NCBI RefSeq assembly: GCF_020736365.1
Contig: NZ_CP085988.1
Coordinates: 1,432,001 to 1,496,000 of the forward strand
Direction: 5' to 3'
From: Clostridium sp. M62/1
Lineage (GTDB): Bacteria; Bacillota; Clostridia; Lachnospirales; Lachnospiraceae
Length of the DNA stretch: 64,000 nucleotides
Below are positions 23,567 through 32,005 of the stretch, one piece after another (position 1 is the first letter of the stretch; each line of letters begins with the position of its first letter). A program made the translations under genes and the position numbers. The notes under the pieces are model-generated. The model had not been told where the DNA came from, made no database searches, and saw nothing but the letters and a program-made list of their open reading frames with translations.

Positions 23567-25753
23567 ATGAACCTATCTCTTTTTCCGACACTAAAAGGAT
23601 ACAGGCCCTCCTGGCTTGTTAAGGACATCCAGGCAGGGCTTATTATTGCTGCCGTTTCAATCCCCATTTCTATGGGATATGCGGAGGTGGCCGGGCTTCC
23701 GGCGGTATACGGCCTCTATGGCTCGCTTCTGCCCATTCTCTGTTTTGCACTCTTTTCCACTTCGCCCCAGTTTATCCTGGGAGTGGATGCAGCTCCGGCA
23801 GCGATCGTGTGCGCTGCCCTGTCGTCTGCGGGGATAGAGGCAGGTTCCCCCGAGGCCATGGCTTTTGTGCCGTTTACTGCTCTGCTTGCAGGGCTGTGGC
23901 TTCTGCTCTTTTATTTCCTGAAGGCGGGAAAAATTGTCAACTACATTTCCACCCCCGTAATGGGCGGATTTATCACGGGAATTTCCTTCACCATTATCCT
24001 GATGCAGATTCCGAAGATTCTTGGAAGCGGTTCCGGCTCAGGGGAGCTTCTGGAGCTTCTCTTACATATCTGGGAGGCTTTTGAGCATGTGAGCATCCTG
24101 TCTGTGATGCTCGGTGCCGGCGCTCTTGTGATTCTGCGCCTGTCCCAGAGGCTGGTGCCGAAATTCCCCATGGCAGTGGCCATTATGGCGGCAGGAGTGG
24201 GCCTGGAGCTGGCATTCGGGCTGCACGGGATGGGTGTCAGGATGCTTGCGGCCGTAGAGCCGGGCTTTCCCGCTCTGTCCCTTCCTTCCGTTTCCGGCCT
24301 GGATATCGGCAGGGCGGCGGGAACCAGCCTGACAGTGGCAGTGGTGGTCATGTCAGAAACACTTTTATCGGAAAATAATTTTGCCTTTAAAAATGGATAT
24401 CAGATTAAGGACAACAGGGAGATCCTGGCCTGTGCAGCCGGAAACCTGGCTGCCGCTCTGGTTGGCTGCTGCCCGGTAAACGGAAGTATTTCCAGGACCT
24501 CCATGAACGATCAGTTCGGGGGCAAAACGCAGATGACAGGGATCGTGGCAGGAGCTGCGATGGCAGTCATTCTGCTCTTTGCCACAGGCTTTATCGGCTA
24601 TCTTCCTGTTCCCGTGCTGGCGGCCATCGTCATCTCCGCCCTGATGAATGTGGTAGAGCTGCATCTGGCAAAGCGGCTGTTTTCTGTGAGCCGAAACGAG
24701 TTCTGGATTTTTCTGGCAGCCTGCATGAGCGTACTCTGCCTTGGAACGATCTACGGAGTTGTCATTGGAATTGCCCTGTCTTTTACAGAAATGATCTTAA
24801 AGGCTGCCAATCCGCCCAGAACGGTGCTGGGAATTATTCCGGGCAGGGAGGGATTCTTCGATCTCAGAAAAAATCCCCATGCCGTTCCCATCAGAGGAAC
24901 GGTGATCTACCGATTCAGCGAGAGTCTTTTCTTTGCCAACATAAAGATATTTAAGGAGGACATCGAGTCCTTGATTGAGGATGACACAAAAACAGTGATT
25001 GTGGATGCAGGGGCAGTGACAAGCCTTGATATTACGGCCGCCGATCAGCTGGAGGCTCTGGCAGAAAGCCTGAAAAAGAGGGGAATCCGCTTTTACCTGA
25101 CCGAGCATGTGGATACAGTCAATGAGGAAATGAGAAAGCTGGGAATTGGCCGCCTGATTGAGGAGGGAATGGTAAGACGCACCATCACCACTGCCTTAAA
25201 GGCAGCCGGAATGGAGGAGCCCTACCCGGTAAAGGAGAGAGAGGCAGGCCCTTCCAGGTACCAGGCTATGACAGGCCTCTCTGCGGAGGAGGAGAATTCT
25301 CTGGAGGAATTTGGCTGGGCCTTCGGAGGGGACGTGGTGAGCCAGATCGAGAGACGCGTCCACCGGATTATGGAGAGCATCCACTATATGCCGGACATTG
25401 AGGAGCTGGTGGAACGCGGTCTTCCTGAGGATAAGGACGGATGGATGAATCTGGGAGCCTTTGATGAGGACGAGATTTTAAGAAGAATCGAGCTTCACCT
25501 TGATGAGCTGCCGGAAAATCTGAGCGACAACAAAAGCATTGTCCTGAGCCTTCTCGAAAAACGAAGGCAGAGGATCAGGGAAGAGCTTGAGCAGAATCAT
25601 CCGGAGCTTTTAAGCATGTTAAAGCAGCGGCGTGAGAAGCTGGAACGGCGGCTGATGAAGCAGAACCCGGAAGCTGCCATGCGGCTTCGCGAATGGGAAA
25701 AGGCTCTGAGTGAAGGCAGAGAGAAAACAGACAAAACAGGTAACATTCGGTGA
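23567..25753 (+). CDS. SulP-family anion transporter with STAS domain and long C-terminal extension
   Basis: The 728-residue protein has a SulP transporter domain (residues about 1-415; signature QAGLIIAAVSIPISMGYAEVAGLPAVYGLY), a STAS domain (about 435-545; VIVDAGAVTSLDITAADQLEAL) and then about 170 charged, helical residues not typical of the family, with EEFGWAFGGDVVSQIERR and an Arg/Glu-rich coiled end. SulP proteins move sulfate, bicarbonate or other anions. I start at 23567, since TTGGAGGCG just before it is the ribosome binding site rather than a TTG start. It precedes clpS by 45 bp. The extension may sense a ligand or bind a partner. Confidence 0.85.
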   Translation: MNLSLFPTLKGYRPSWLVKDIQAGLIIAAVSIPISMGYAEVAGLPAVYGLYGSLLPILCFALFSTSPQFILGVDAAPAAIVCAALSSAGIEAGSPEAMAFVPFTALLAGLWLLLFYFLKAGKIVNYISTPVMGGFITGISFTIILMQIPKILGSGSGSGELLELLLHIWEAFEHVSILSVMLGAGALVILRLSQRLVPKFPMAVAIMAAGVGLELAFGLHGMGVRMLAAVEPGFPALSLPSVSGLDIGRAAGTSLTVAVVVMSETLLSENNFAFKNGYQIKDNREILACAAGNLAAALVGCCPVNGSISRTSMNDQFGGKTQMTGIVAGAAMAVILLFATGFIGYLPVPVLAAIVISALMNVVELHLAKRLFSVSRNEFWIFLAACMSVLCLGTIYGVVIGIALSFTEMILKAANPPRTVLGIIPGREGFFDLRKNPHAVPIRGTVIYRFSESLFFANIKIFKEDIESLIEDDTKTVIVDAGAVTSLDITAADQLEALAESLKKRGIRFYLTEHVDTVNEEMRKLGIGRLIEEGMVRRTITTALKAAGMEEPYPVKEREAGPSRYQAMTGLSAEEENSLEEFGWAFGGDVVSQIERRVHRIMESIHYMPDIEELVERGLPEDKDGWMNLGAFDEDEILRRIELHLDELPENLSDNKSIVLSLLEKRRQRIREELEQNHPELLSMLKQRREKLERRLMKQNPEAAMRLREWEKALSEGREKTDKTGNIR

Positions 25754-25798
25754 CAAGACGGCTTATTGATATGAAAAACTGCAGCAGGAGGGAGAGAG

Positions 25799-26098
25799 AT
25801 GGCATTCCAGACAGGCGTAAAAGAGGACACTAAGATAAAGCTGAAAAAACCGAGCCTCTACCATGTAGTTATGCACAATGATGATTTTACCACCATGGAT
25901 TTTGTGGTGGAGATTCTGATGACGATTTTCCACAAGGAACATGAGGAGGCAGTAGCCCTGATGATGCTTGTGCATAATATCCAGAGGGCGGTGGTGGGAA
26001 CGTATTCCTACGATATTGCCAGGACCAAGGCAGAGGAGGCAGAGGAAAGAGCCAGGGAACAGGGATTCCCGTTCAGGCTCAGCGTAGAAGAGGCATAG
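25799..26098 (+). CDS. clpS: ClpS adaptor protein
   Basis: The 99-residue protein is a standard ClpS: a short N-terminal extension, then PSLYHVVMHNDDFTTMDFVVEIL with the conserved NDD residues that bind N-degron substrates, HKEHEEAVALMMLVHNIQRAVVGTYSYDIARTKAEEA, and a C-terminal end. ClpS delivers proteins with destabilising N-terminal residues to ClpA. It sits directly before clpA, 75 bp away, with a hairpin in between. The start is supported by AGGGAGAG upstream. Confidence 0.93.
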   Translation: MAFQTGVKEDTKIKLKKPSLYHVVMHNDDFTTMDFVVEILMTIFHKEHEEAVALMMLVHNIQRAVVGTYSYDIARTKAEEAEERAREQGFPFRLSVEEA

Positions 26099-26101
26099 GA
26101 A

Positions 26102-26148
26102 TCCGGCAGACAGCTTCCGGGAAATTTTCTGCTGTCTGCCGGAATTTG
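26102..26148 (+). terminator. Hairpin between clpS and clpA
   Basis: TCCGGCAGACAGC (26102-26114) pairs perfectly with GCTGTCTGCCGGA (26131-26143), followed by ATTT. With only three T residues it is a weak terminator and may set the ClpS to ClpA ratio or protect the clpS message. Confidence 0.55.
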
Positions 26149-26173
26149 CGTCAGAAAAAGGAGAAATTTGCAG

Positions 26174-28579
26174 ATGATGGAAATAGATGAAGAGGTAGCC
26201 CGTGTGTTCAGTGGTGCTGTGAAGGAAGCAGGAGAGCGGGGGCTGGAGTATGTGACTCCTGAACTGTTTCTGCTAAAAATTGCAGACGAGCCTATGTTTC
26301 GGGAGGCCTTTGAGGAGTGCGGCGGCGACTGCGGGGAGCTGAAAAGCAAGCTTGAAGCGTACATCAGGGAACAGGTACCGGCTTCAGACGGAAAAAAAGA
26401 GCCTGTTCCTTCCGCCGACTTAAATGAGCTTTTATTCTATACAGAGCTTACCACCCAGAATTGCGGGAAAAGGAGCATTGACCTGAATCACCTGATCGCC
26501 GCTTATTACCACTTAGAGAACAGCTTTGCCCTCTACTATCTGATGGAGCAGGGCATTGAAAAGGCGGAGCTTCTGCTGGAGCTTATTGAGTCCGGTGAAA
26601 AATGGGAGGGGGAGTATGAGGAATACGAGGTTCATGAGGGCGGTGACAATTCGGAGGAGTGGGAGGAATACTATGCCCGGGAATATGAGCTGGAAAAGCG
26701 CAGGGAAGAGCTGATGAGAGGCGGCGGGAAAAGAACGGAAGGAAAGAATGATGACGGCGGGGAAGAGGACATCCCGTTTGGCAGTACAGAAAAGAAGAGG
26801 GAAAAATGGAGAGATTATGTGACCTGCTTAAATGACAGCCTGTCGGATGTAAGCCCCCTCATCGGCAGGGAGGACGAGCTGGAACGCACCATGCAGATTC
26901 TCTGCCGCAGGGAGAAAAACAACCCCCTTCATATCGGCGAACCCGGCGTCGGGAAAACAGCCATAGCCTACGGCCTTGCAAGGCTTCTGGAAGAAGAAAA
27001 GGTGCCGGAGGCCTTAAAAGGTGCCAGAATCTATTCTCTGGATCTAGGAGCCATGATTGCCGGAACCCAGTACAGAGGCGAGTTTGAAAAACGGTTAAAG
27101 AGTGTTCTGGCAGGCCTTGAGAGGGAAGAAAAGCCCATTGTATACCTGGATGAGATCCACAACATTGTAGGAGCCGGGGCCGTGGGGGAGGGGAGCTTTG
27201 ACGCGTCAAACCTGTTAAAACCCTACCTGGCAGCCGGAAGGATCCGTTTTATAGGGGCCACTACCCATGAGGAATATAAAAAGCACTTTGAGAAGAGCAA
27301 GAGCCTGGTGCGCCGGTTTCAGAACATTGAAATTTCCGAGCCCGGAGAGGAGGAGACAGTCAAAATTCTGGAAGGGCTCAGGAAGCACTATGAGAAATAC
27401 CACGGCGTTTCCTACAAAAAGGGCGTGATGGAGTATGCGGTGCACATGAGCGCCAGGTATATCAATGAGAGATTTCTGCCGGACAAGGCCATCGATCTGA
27501 TCGACGAGGCAGGCGCTTACCGGAAGCTCCATCCGCTTCCCCAGAAAAAGCAGACCGTGGGAAAGGAGGTCATTGACGAGATCCTCTCAAAGACCTGCCG
27601 GATTCCAAAGAAGGTGGTGGAGAGCGGGGAGATAAAGAAGCTCGCGGGCCTGGAGCGCAGACTGTCTGCCTGTGTGTTCGGCCAGGACGAGGCCATAAAA
27701 GAGGTGGTCAACGCCATCAAGTTCTCCAGGGCAGGGCTCTCCGAGGCGGGAAAGCCCCTGGCCAGCTTCCTGTTTGTAGGCCCCACAGGGGTGGGAAAGA
27801 CGGAGATCGCCAGAAGTCTTGCGTCGGAGCTTGGGATCAGGCTGATCCGCTTCGACATGAGCGAATATGAGGAGAAGCATGCGGTGGCGAAGCTCATCGG
27901 AGCGCCGGCCGGCTATGTGGGATACGAGGAGGGAGGCCTTCTGACAGAGGCGGTCAGAAAGAATCCCCATGCAGTCCTGCTTTTGGACGAGATTGAGAAG
28001 GCCCATTCCGATATTTACAATATTCTTCTCCAGGTGATGGACTATGCGACGCTTACGGACAATCAGGGGAGAAAGGCGGATTTCAGAAATATTGTCCTGA
28101 TTATGACCTCCAATGCCGGGGCAAGCAGGCTTACGAAAGCAAGGCTGGGCTTCGGGGACGGCGCCGGCGCAGACGGACGGGGCAGCGTGATTATGGATGA
28201 GGTAAACCGGGTATTCCAGCCGGAGTTCAGGAACCGTCTGAGCCGGATTGTCGTGTTTGATGGAATTGACGAGAGGACGGCCAGAGAGATTGCAGGGAAA
28301 AAGCTCAGGGAGCTGGGAGCCCTTCTCTCGGAGCGGCAGGTGGAGTTTTCTTTCACCAGGCAGGCGGAGGCCCTTCTGACGAAAAAGGGAGTGAGCCGGG
28401 AATATGGGGCAAGGGAGCTTACGAGGGTGATCGAGCGGGAGATCAAGCCTCTCCTGGCTGACCGGCTTTTGTTTGGAAGCCTGAAGCGGGGCGGTTTCTG
28501 CCGGCTGGATGTAAAAGACGGCGCGTTTGTTCTCTCAGATGAAGCTGGCGCAAAGGAAAAAAGGGAGGAACATGCATGA
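26174..28579 (+). CDS. clpA: ClpA, AAA+ unfoldase of the ClpAP protease
   Basis: The 801-residue protein has the ClpA layout: an N-domain (residues 1-150), an acidic insertion (about 150-205), and two AAA+ domains. Walker A motifs are GEPGVGKTA in the first domain and GPTGVGKTE in the second; Walker B segments are PIVYLDEIHNIVGAG and AVLLLDEIEKAH. The tyrosine pore loop GTQYRGEFEKR and the C-terminal small domain (SREYGARELTRVIEREI) are present. I start at 26174 (ATG) rather than the TTG at 26168, given AAGGAG at the correct distance. No ClpP gene is near. It unfolds substrates, including those brought by ClpS from the gene just upstream. Confidence 0.93.
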   Translation: MMEIDEEVARVFSGAVKEAGERGLEYVTPELFLLKIADEPMFREAFEECGGDCGELKSKLEAYIREQVPASDGKKEPVPSADLNELLFYTELTTQNCGKRSIDLNHLIAAYYHLENSFALYYLMEQGIEKAELLLELIESGEKWEGEYEEYEVHEGGDNSEEWEEYYAREYELEKRREELMRGGGKRTEGKNDDGGEEDIPFGSTEKKREKWRDYVTCLNDSLSDVSPLIGREDELERTMQILCRREKNNPLHIGEPGVGKTAIAYGLARLLEEEKVPEALKGARIYSLDLGAMIAGTQYRGEFEKRLKSVLAGLEREEKPIVYLDEIHNIVGAGAVGEGSFDASNLLKPYLAAGRIRFIGATTHEEYKKHFEKSKSLVRRFQNIEISEPGEEETVKILEGLRKHYEKYHGVSYKKGVMEYAVHMSARYINERFLPDKAIDLIDEAGAYRKLHPLPQKKQTVGKEVIDEILSKTCRIPKKVVESGEIKKLAGLERRLSACVFGQDEAIKEVVNAIKFSRAGLSEAGKPLASFLFVGPTGVGKTEIARSLASELGIRLIRFDMSEYEEKHAVAKLIGAPAGYVGYEEGGLLTEAVRKNPHAVLLLDEIEKAHSDIYNILLQVMDYATLTDNQGRKADFRNIVLIMTSNAGASRLTKARLGFGDGAGADGRGSVIMDEVNRVFQPEFRNRLSRIVVFDGIDERTAREIAGKKLRELGALLSERQVEFSFTRQAEALLTKKGVSREYGARELTRVIEREIKPLLADRLLFGSLKRGGFCRLDVKDGAFVLSDEAGAKEKREEHA

Positions 28580-29760
28580 TACGAACGCTCATCGTGCCGA
28601 ACTACTACAGAGAGTTTCACTGTATCGAGAGCAGCTGTCCGGACACCTGCTGCGGAGGCTGGAAAATTCCCATTGACAAAAAAACCATGAAAAAATACCG
28701 TGCTCTGGGCCGGAGCGGCTTTGACTTCCATGGTGCGGTAGACAGGAGAAGGCGGCAGATTGTGATGAAGGATGGTTCCTGCCCTCTGCTGGAAAAGGGG
28801 CTCTGCAGGCTCCACAGGGATCTGGGGGAGGATTACCTGTGCCGTGCCTGCCGGCTCTATCCGCGCCACGATGAAGATTACGGCAGTGTTCACGAGCGTT
28901 CCCTCTCCCTGTCATGCCCGGAGGCGGCCAGGCTGATCTTAAAGAGAGAGGGGAGGCTTACCTTCCGGAAATATATGGGGAGGGGAGAAAAAGAGGCAGA
29001 GGATCCGGCGTCCCGTCCTCTCTTTGCCCAGCTTATGAGGGCGAGAAAACAGATGCTCTCAATGTTATCCTTCCGGGAAAGGCCTCTCGCACACCGTCTG
29101 GCTATGATTCTCGCCATGTCCCACGACATGCAGCGGGGAATCAGCCAGGGCAAAGATGAATCCCTCCATATGATAATGGATCGGTACACCCTGCTGGAAA
29201 CAGAGAAGGGGTACGAGTGGTTTCTGTCGAAAACGTCATCCTGCATGGGGAGACGGGAGGAGCGGTATGATCAGATGGCAGCCTGCCTGGGGCTTCTCGG
29301 GGAGCTGACTGAAATTTACCCGGGCTATGGGAGGATGGTTTCCGGCTGGATGGATGTGCTCTACCGGACGGAGGCTGGATTTGCAGATTATGACAGAGCA
29401 GTGCGGGAAAGCGAGGGAGAGCCGGAAATCGAAATCATGCTTGAAAATCTGGCCGCCTATATCCTGTGTCTGTACGTGCCCGGGGCAGTCTATGACAGGG
29501 ATGTGTATACCAAGGTGAAATACTGCCTGTTTTCTGTTCTCTGTATCCGGGAGGCTCTGACTGCAGAGATGGCTCTAGGAAGGCTTAAGAAAGAAAATGC
29601 CATGGGCAGGGAGGAAGCCGAGGCCGCGCTCCTCAGACTGTCATGGAGCTATTCCAGGCAGACGGAGCATTCTGACGAAAATCTGGAGCTGATAGAGAAT
29701 GCCCTGAAAAAGAGAAAACTGTTTTCCATGAAGTCCATATTTATCAACCTGTTTGGCTGA
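28576..29760 (+). CDS. FliB-like Cys-rich protein (flagellin lysine-N-methylase family)
   Basis: The 394-residue protein has the FliB-family N-terminal cysteine pattern: FHCIESSCPDTCCGGWKIPID, DGSCPLLEKGLCRLHRDLGEDYLCRACRLYPR, then LSLSCPEAARLIL. These cysteines probably bind a metal or Fe-S cluster. FliB methylates flagellin lysines in Salmonella, but many relatives occur without flagella. The ATG overlaps the clpA stop as ATGA, which means tight coupling to clpA. No flagellar gene is visible in the window. The role in a protein-quality operon is unclear, so the name should be read as family membership. Confidence 0.75.
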   Translation: MIRTLIVPNYYREFHCIESSCPDTCCGGWKIPIDKKTMKKYRALGRSGFDFHGAVDRRRRQIVMKDGSCPLLEKGLCRLHRDLGEDYLCRACRLYPRHDEDYGSVHERSLSLSCPEAARLILKREGRLTFRKYMGRGEKEAEDPASRPLFAQLMRARKQMLSMLSFRERPLAHRLAMILAMSHDMQRGISQGKDESLHMIMDRYTLLETEKGYEWFLSKTSSCMGRREERYDQMAACLGLLGELTEIYPGYGRMVSGWMDVLYRTEAGFADYDRAVRESEGEPEIEIMLENLAAYILCLYVPGAVYDRDVYTKVKYCLFSVLCIREALTAEMALGRLKKENAMGREEAEAALLRLSWSYSRQTEHSDENLELIENALKKRKLFSMKSIFINLFG

Positions 29761-30098
29761 AACCTGGTCAGCCCGTTTGCCCGGACTGCCCTCCGGGGTT
29801 AAGGAGCCCGCCGCCTGGCGGGCTCAGCCGCTAAAATACAATATCTTTCTGCAGGCTCTCTCTCCATCTCATTTTACATCAAATTTACACCAAATCTCGT
29901 TTCTCGTATCTCATTTTCATAAATAAAAGCGTTTTAGAAATTCTTATCTTTTTTTCTTTTCAGGAAATGGAAAAATAAAGAAAATGTAAGGAAATCGAAA
30001 TTGACGAACGGTTTTTCCAGAAGTATCCTAAACATAGACTGGATCAGTTAACCGCGAACCATTCACAGGTATGAGAGGAATGGGGACGAAGAGATAGA
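29761..30098. other. 338-bp intergenic region with hairpin and promoter
   Basis: A nine-pair hairpin, GAGCCCGCC with GGCGGGCTC (29804-29825), follows the FliB-like gene but lacks a T-run. From 29880 to 30000 the DNA is A+T-rich. A probable promoter, TTGACG (30001-30006) and TATCCT (30024-30029) with 17-bp spacing, precedes the next gene. No gene is seen. Confidence 0.5.
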
Positions 30099-30110
30099 AT
30101 GGAGATTGAG

Positions 30111-31064
30111 ATGAAAAAAGGGAGATTGAGAGCCGCGAGGGGATTTTGGCTGGCCGTCTGCATCCTGGGGCTGGCAGCAATAGGGGCAGGATGGGCGGTA
30201 AAGGGCGTGTCTTATGTAATGGCTCAGAAGCTGCAGAGTTCTGACACGGCAGACGGCGGGGAGAGTGAGCCGATTGCCACTGATGACGCAGATCTGCGCT
30301 TCAGAGAGCGATTTTACGCGCTGAGTCCGGACAGTCTGGAAGTGACAGATGCCGAGACGGCAGAAAAGGCTGCGTCCGAGGGGAGAGAGGGCCTGGGTAT
30401 TCTGCTGGCGGAATTCCCTCAGGAAGACATTTCCGTATACGGGTATGTGGACGCAGAGAAGCCCTGGCAGGGAGTCATGATCCGGTGTGGAGACAATGTG
30501 AGCTATTTTCCGGATATTGTCTATCTGTCAGAGTCTCGGGAGATGCCGGAGATTTACGCAGACAGCAGCAACAGCCTGATTATAGCCTCCTTCCACGCCG
30601 GGGCAGGAGAGGAAAAGAAGCGGGATACCCTCTACGCCTTCTTAAAAAGCCCGGCGGGAACCATGACATGTCAGGAATTTACGGCAGAGGACTTTCTGGG
30701 GCAGATGGAAAACCGTTTTTCCCTGAGCTACCAGCCTGGGGAAAACAGCGGGAAACTGGTGGGCCAGGATGGGAGGCTGATTGGTGAGGTGGACCTGAGC
30801 TGGGCGGACGGAGCCGCCATCACAGGACTGAATGTCATCAATCGCGTCCGCTTTATTCCCGGCAGCACGGTCTGGGCAGAGGTGGAGATCGGAATCACAG
30901 CCGAAGGGCGCGCCCCCTACTATGGAGAGAACCTTGTTGTGACGGCCCCGGTAGAGTTAAACAGCCAAAGCTATGGAAACGGAACGAAAAAGGTCAGCTT
31001 TTTAATCGGTGAAGTGAGGGAAAAAGCAGGAGAAAATCAGAGCGGTGAGGGGCTGGAGGAATAG
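30111..31064 (+). CDS. Membrane-anchored extracellular protein of unknown function
   Basis: The 317-residue product begins MKKGRLRAARGFWLAVCILG, a basic start followed by one hydrophobic segment (to about residue 36), so it is anchored with a large outside domain or is secreted. The outside part is acidic and beta-rich, with no recognised domain. I chose ATG at 30111, six bases after GGAG, over ATG at 30099, which lacks a ribosome binding site. The final 20 residues are Glu- and Gly-rich. It lies 50 bp before the dedA gene and may share its transcript. Confidence 0.6.
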   Translation: MKKGRLRAARGFWLAVCILGLAAIGAGWAVKGVSYVMAQKLQSSDTADGGESEPIATDDADLRFRERFYALSPDSLEVTDAETAEKAASEGREGLGILLAEFPQEDISVYGYVDAEKPWQGVMIRCGDNVSYFPDIVYLSESREMPEIYADSSNSLIIASFHAGAGEEKKRDTLYAFLKSPAGTMTCQEFTAEDFLGQMENRFSLSYQPGENSGKLVGQDGRLIGEVDLSWADGAAITGLNVINRVRFIPGSTVWAEVEIGITAEGRAPYYGENLVVTAPVELNSQSYGNGTKKVSFLIGEVREKAGENQSGEGLEE

Positions 31065-31117
31065 AAGGGCCAGTGTCCGAATAAACTGGACTGAGAAGCT
31101 GTGTGCAGGGGAATGCA

Positions 31118-31759
31118 GTGCAGGAATTTGTTTTTCAAGTGATGGATTCGTTCGGATACATAGGGATATTTGCTTTGATTTTGATAGAAAATCTGTTTCC
31201 TCCCATTCCTTCTGAGGTGATTCTTACCTTCGGCGGATTTATGACTACATATACGTCCATGACGCCTGCAGGAGTGATTGCAGCGTCTACAGCGGGTTCG
31301 GTTCTGGGGGCTGTGATTCTGTACTATGCAGGGCATCTCATTCCGAGGGAACATATGTCCCGCCTTCTGGACGGAAAGGTGGGACATATGCTGCATTTTC
31401 AGAAGGAGGATGTGGGAGACGCTGTGGAGTGGTTTGAGAGACGGGGAATGGCAGCAGTGCTGATCTGCCGCTGTGTCCCGATTATCAGAAGCATGATCTC
31501 CATTCCTGCAGGCATGGCCGGAATGAGGATGTTTCCCTTCCTCCTTTTCACAGCCGCCGGAAGCCTGGTGTGGAATACAGCCCTGGTTCTGGCAGGGGCC
31601 ACAGCAGGTGCATCCTGGGAGAGGATTCTGGAGGCCATGGACGCCTACTCGAATGCGGCCGTTCTCCTGATCGGCGCTGCGGCCTTTCTGGGAAGCTGTC
31701 TCTATTTCAGAAAGAGAGAGGGGCAGGACAGCGGTGAAGAAAATGGAGGGGAGAGATAG
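31118..31759 (+). CDS. DedA-family membrane protein
   Basis: The 213-residue protein is of the DedA/SNARE-associated type, now linked to lipid-carrier (undecaprenyl phosphate or phosphatidylethanolamine) flipping. Signature segments are GYIGIFALILIENLFPPIPSEVIL with the acidic residue in the re-entrant loop, and CRCVPIIRSMISIPAGMAGM with the conserved arginines. Four or five hydrophobic segments follow. The start is a GTG: I chose 31118, five bases after AGGGGAA; a GTG at 31103 is possible. The C-terminus is charged. It ends 74 bp before a terminator that serves the convergent tRNA gene. Confidence 0.85.
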   Translation: MQEFVFQVMDSFGYIGIFALILIENLFPPIPSEVILTFGGFMTTYTSMTPAGVIAASTAGSVLGAVILYYAGHLIPREHMSRLLDGKVGHMLHFQKEDVGDAVEWFERRGMAAVLICRCVPIIRSMISIPAGMAGMRMFPFLLFTAAGSLVWNTALVLAGATAGASWERILEAMDAYSNAAVLLIGAAAFLGSCLYFRKREGQDSGEENGGER

Positions 31760-31833
31760 CTCCCCTGCCGCAGTGCGATCCCCGCGGAGCGTTTTTATAT
31801 AACAGGGAACGAAGTTGTCTGTTATATAAAAAA

Positions 31834-31871
31834 ATCCCCTGTCAGACTGCCTGGACAATCTGACAGGGGAT
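31834..31871 (-). terminator. Terminator of tRNA-Arg, also facing dedA
   Basis: ATCCCCTGTCAGA (31834-31846) and TCTGACAGGGGAT (31859-31871) form a perfect 13-pair stem. The minus strand ends it in a run of seven T, so it mainly terminates the tRNA; on the plus strand only TTT follows. Confidence 0.85.
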
Positions 31872-31877
31872 TTATCA

Positions 31878-31949
31878 TGCGTCTGATAGGAATCGAACCT
31901 ACGCACACGGCTCCGGAGGCCATTGCTCTATCCACTGAGCTACAGACGC
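31878..31949 (-). tRNA. tRNA-Arg, anticodon CCG
   Basis: On the minus strand the sequence folds as a complete cloverleaf: acceptor stem GCGTCTG with CAGACGC, D arm GCTC/GAGC, anticodon stem ATGGC/GCCGT with loop CTCCGGA, T arm GTAGG-TTCGATT-CCTAT and discriminator A. The loop gives anticodon CCG, which reads the arginine codon CGG. The CCA end is not encoded. A strong terminator follows it. Confidence 0.95.
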
Positions 31950-32005
31950 ATCGATTGTATTTTACTATAAACTGTTGGAAAAGGCAAGAACTTTTTCAAT
32001 TATCG

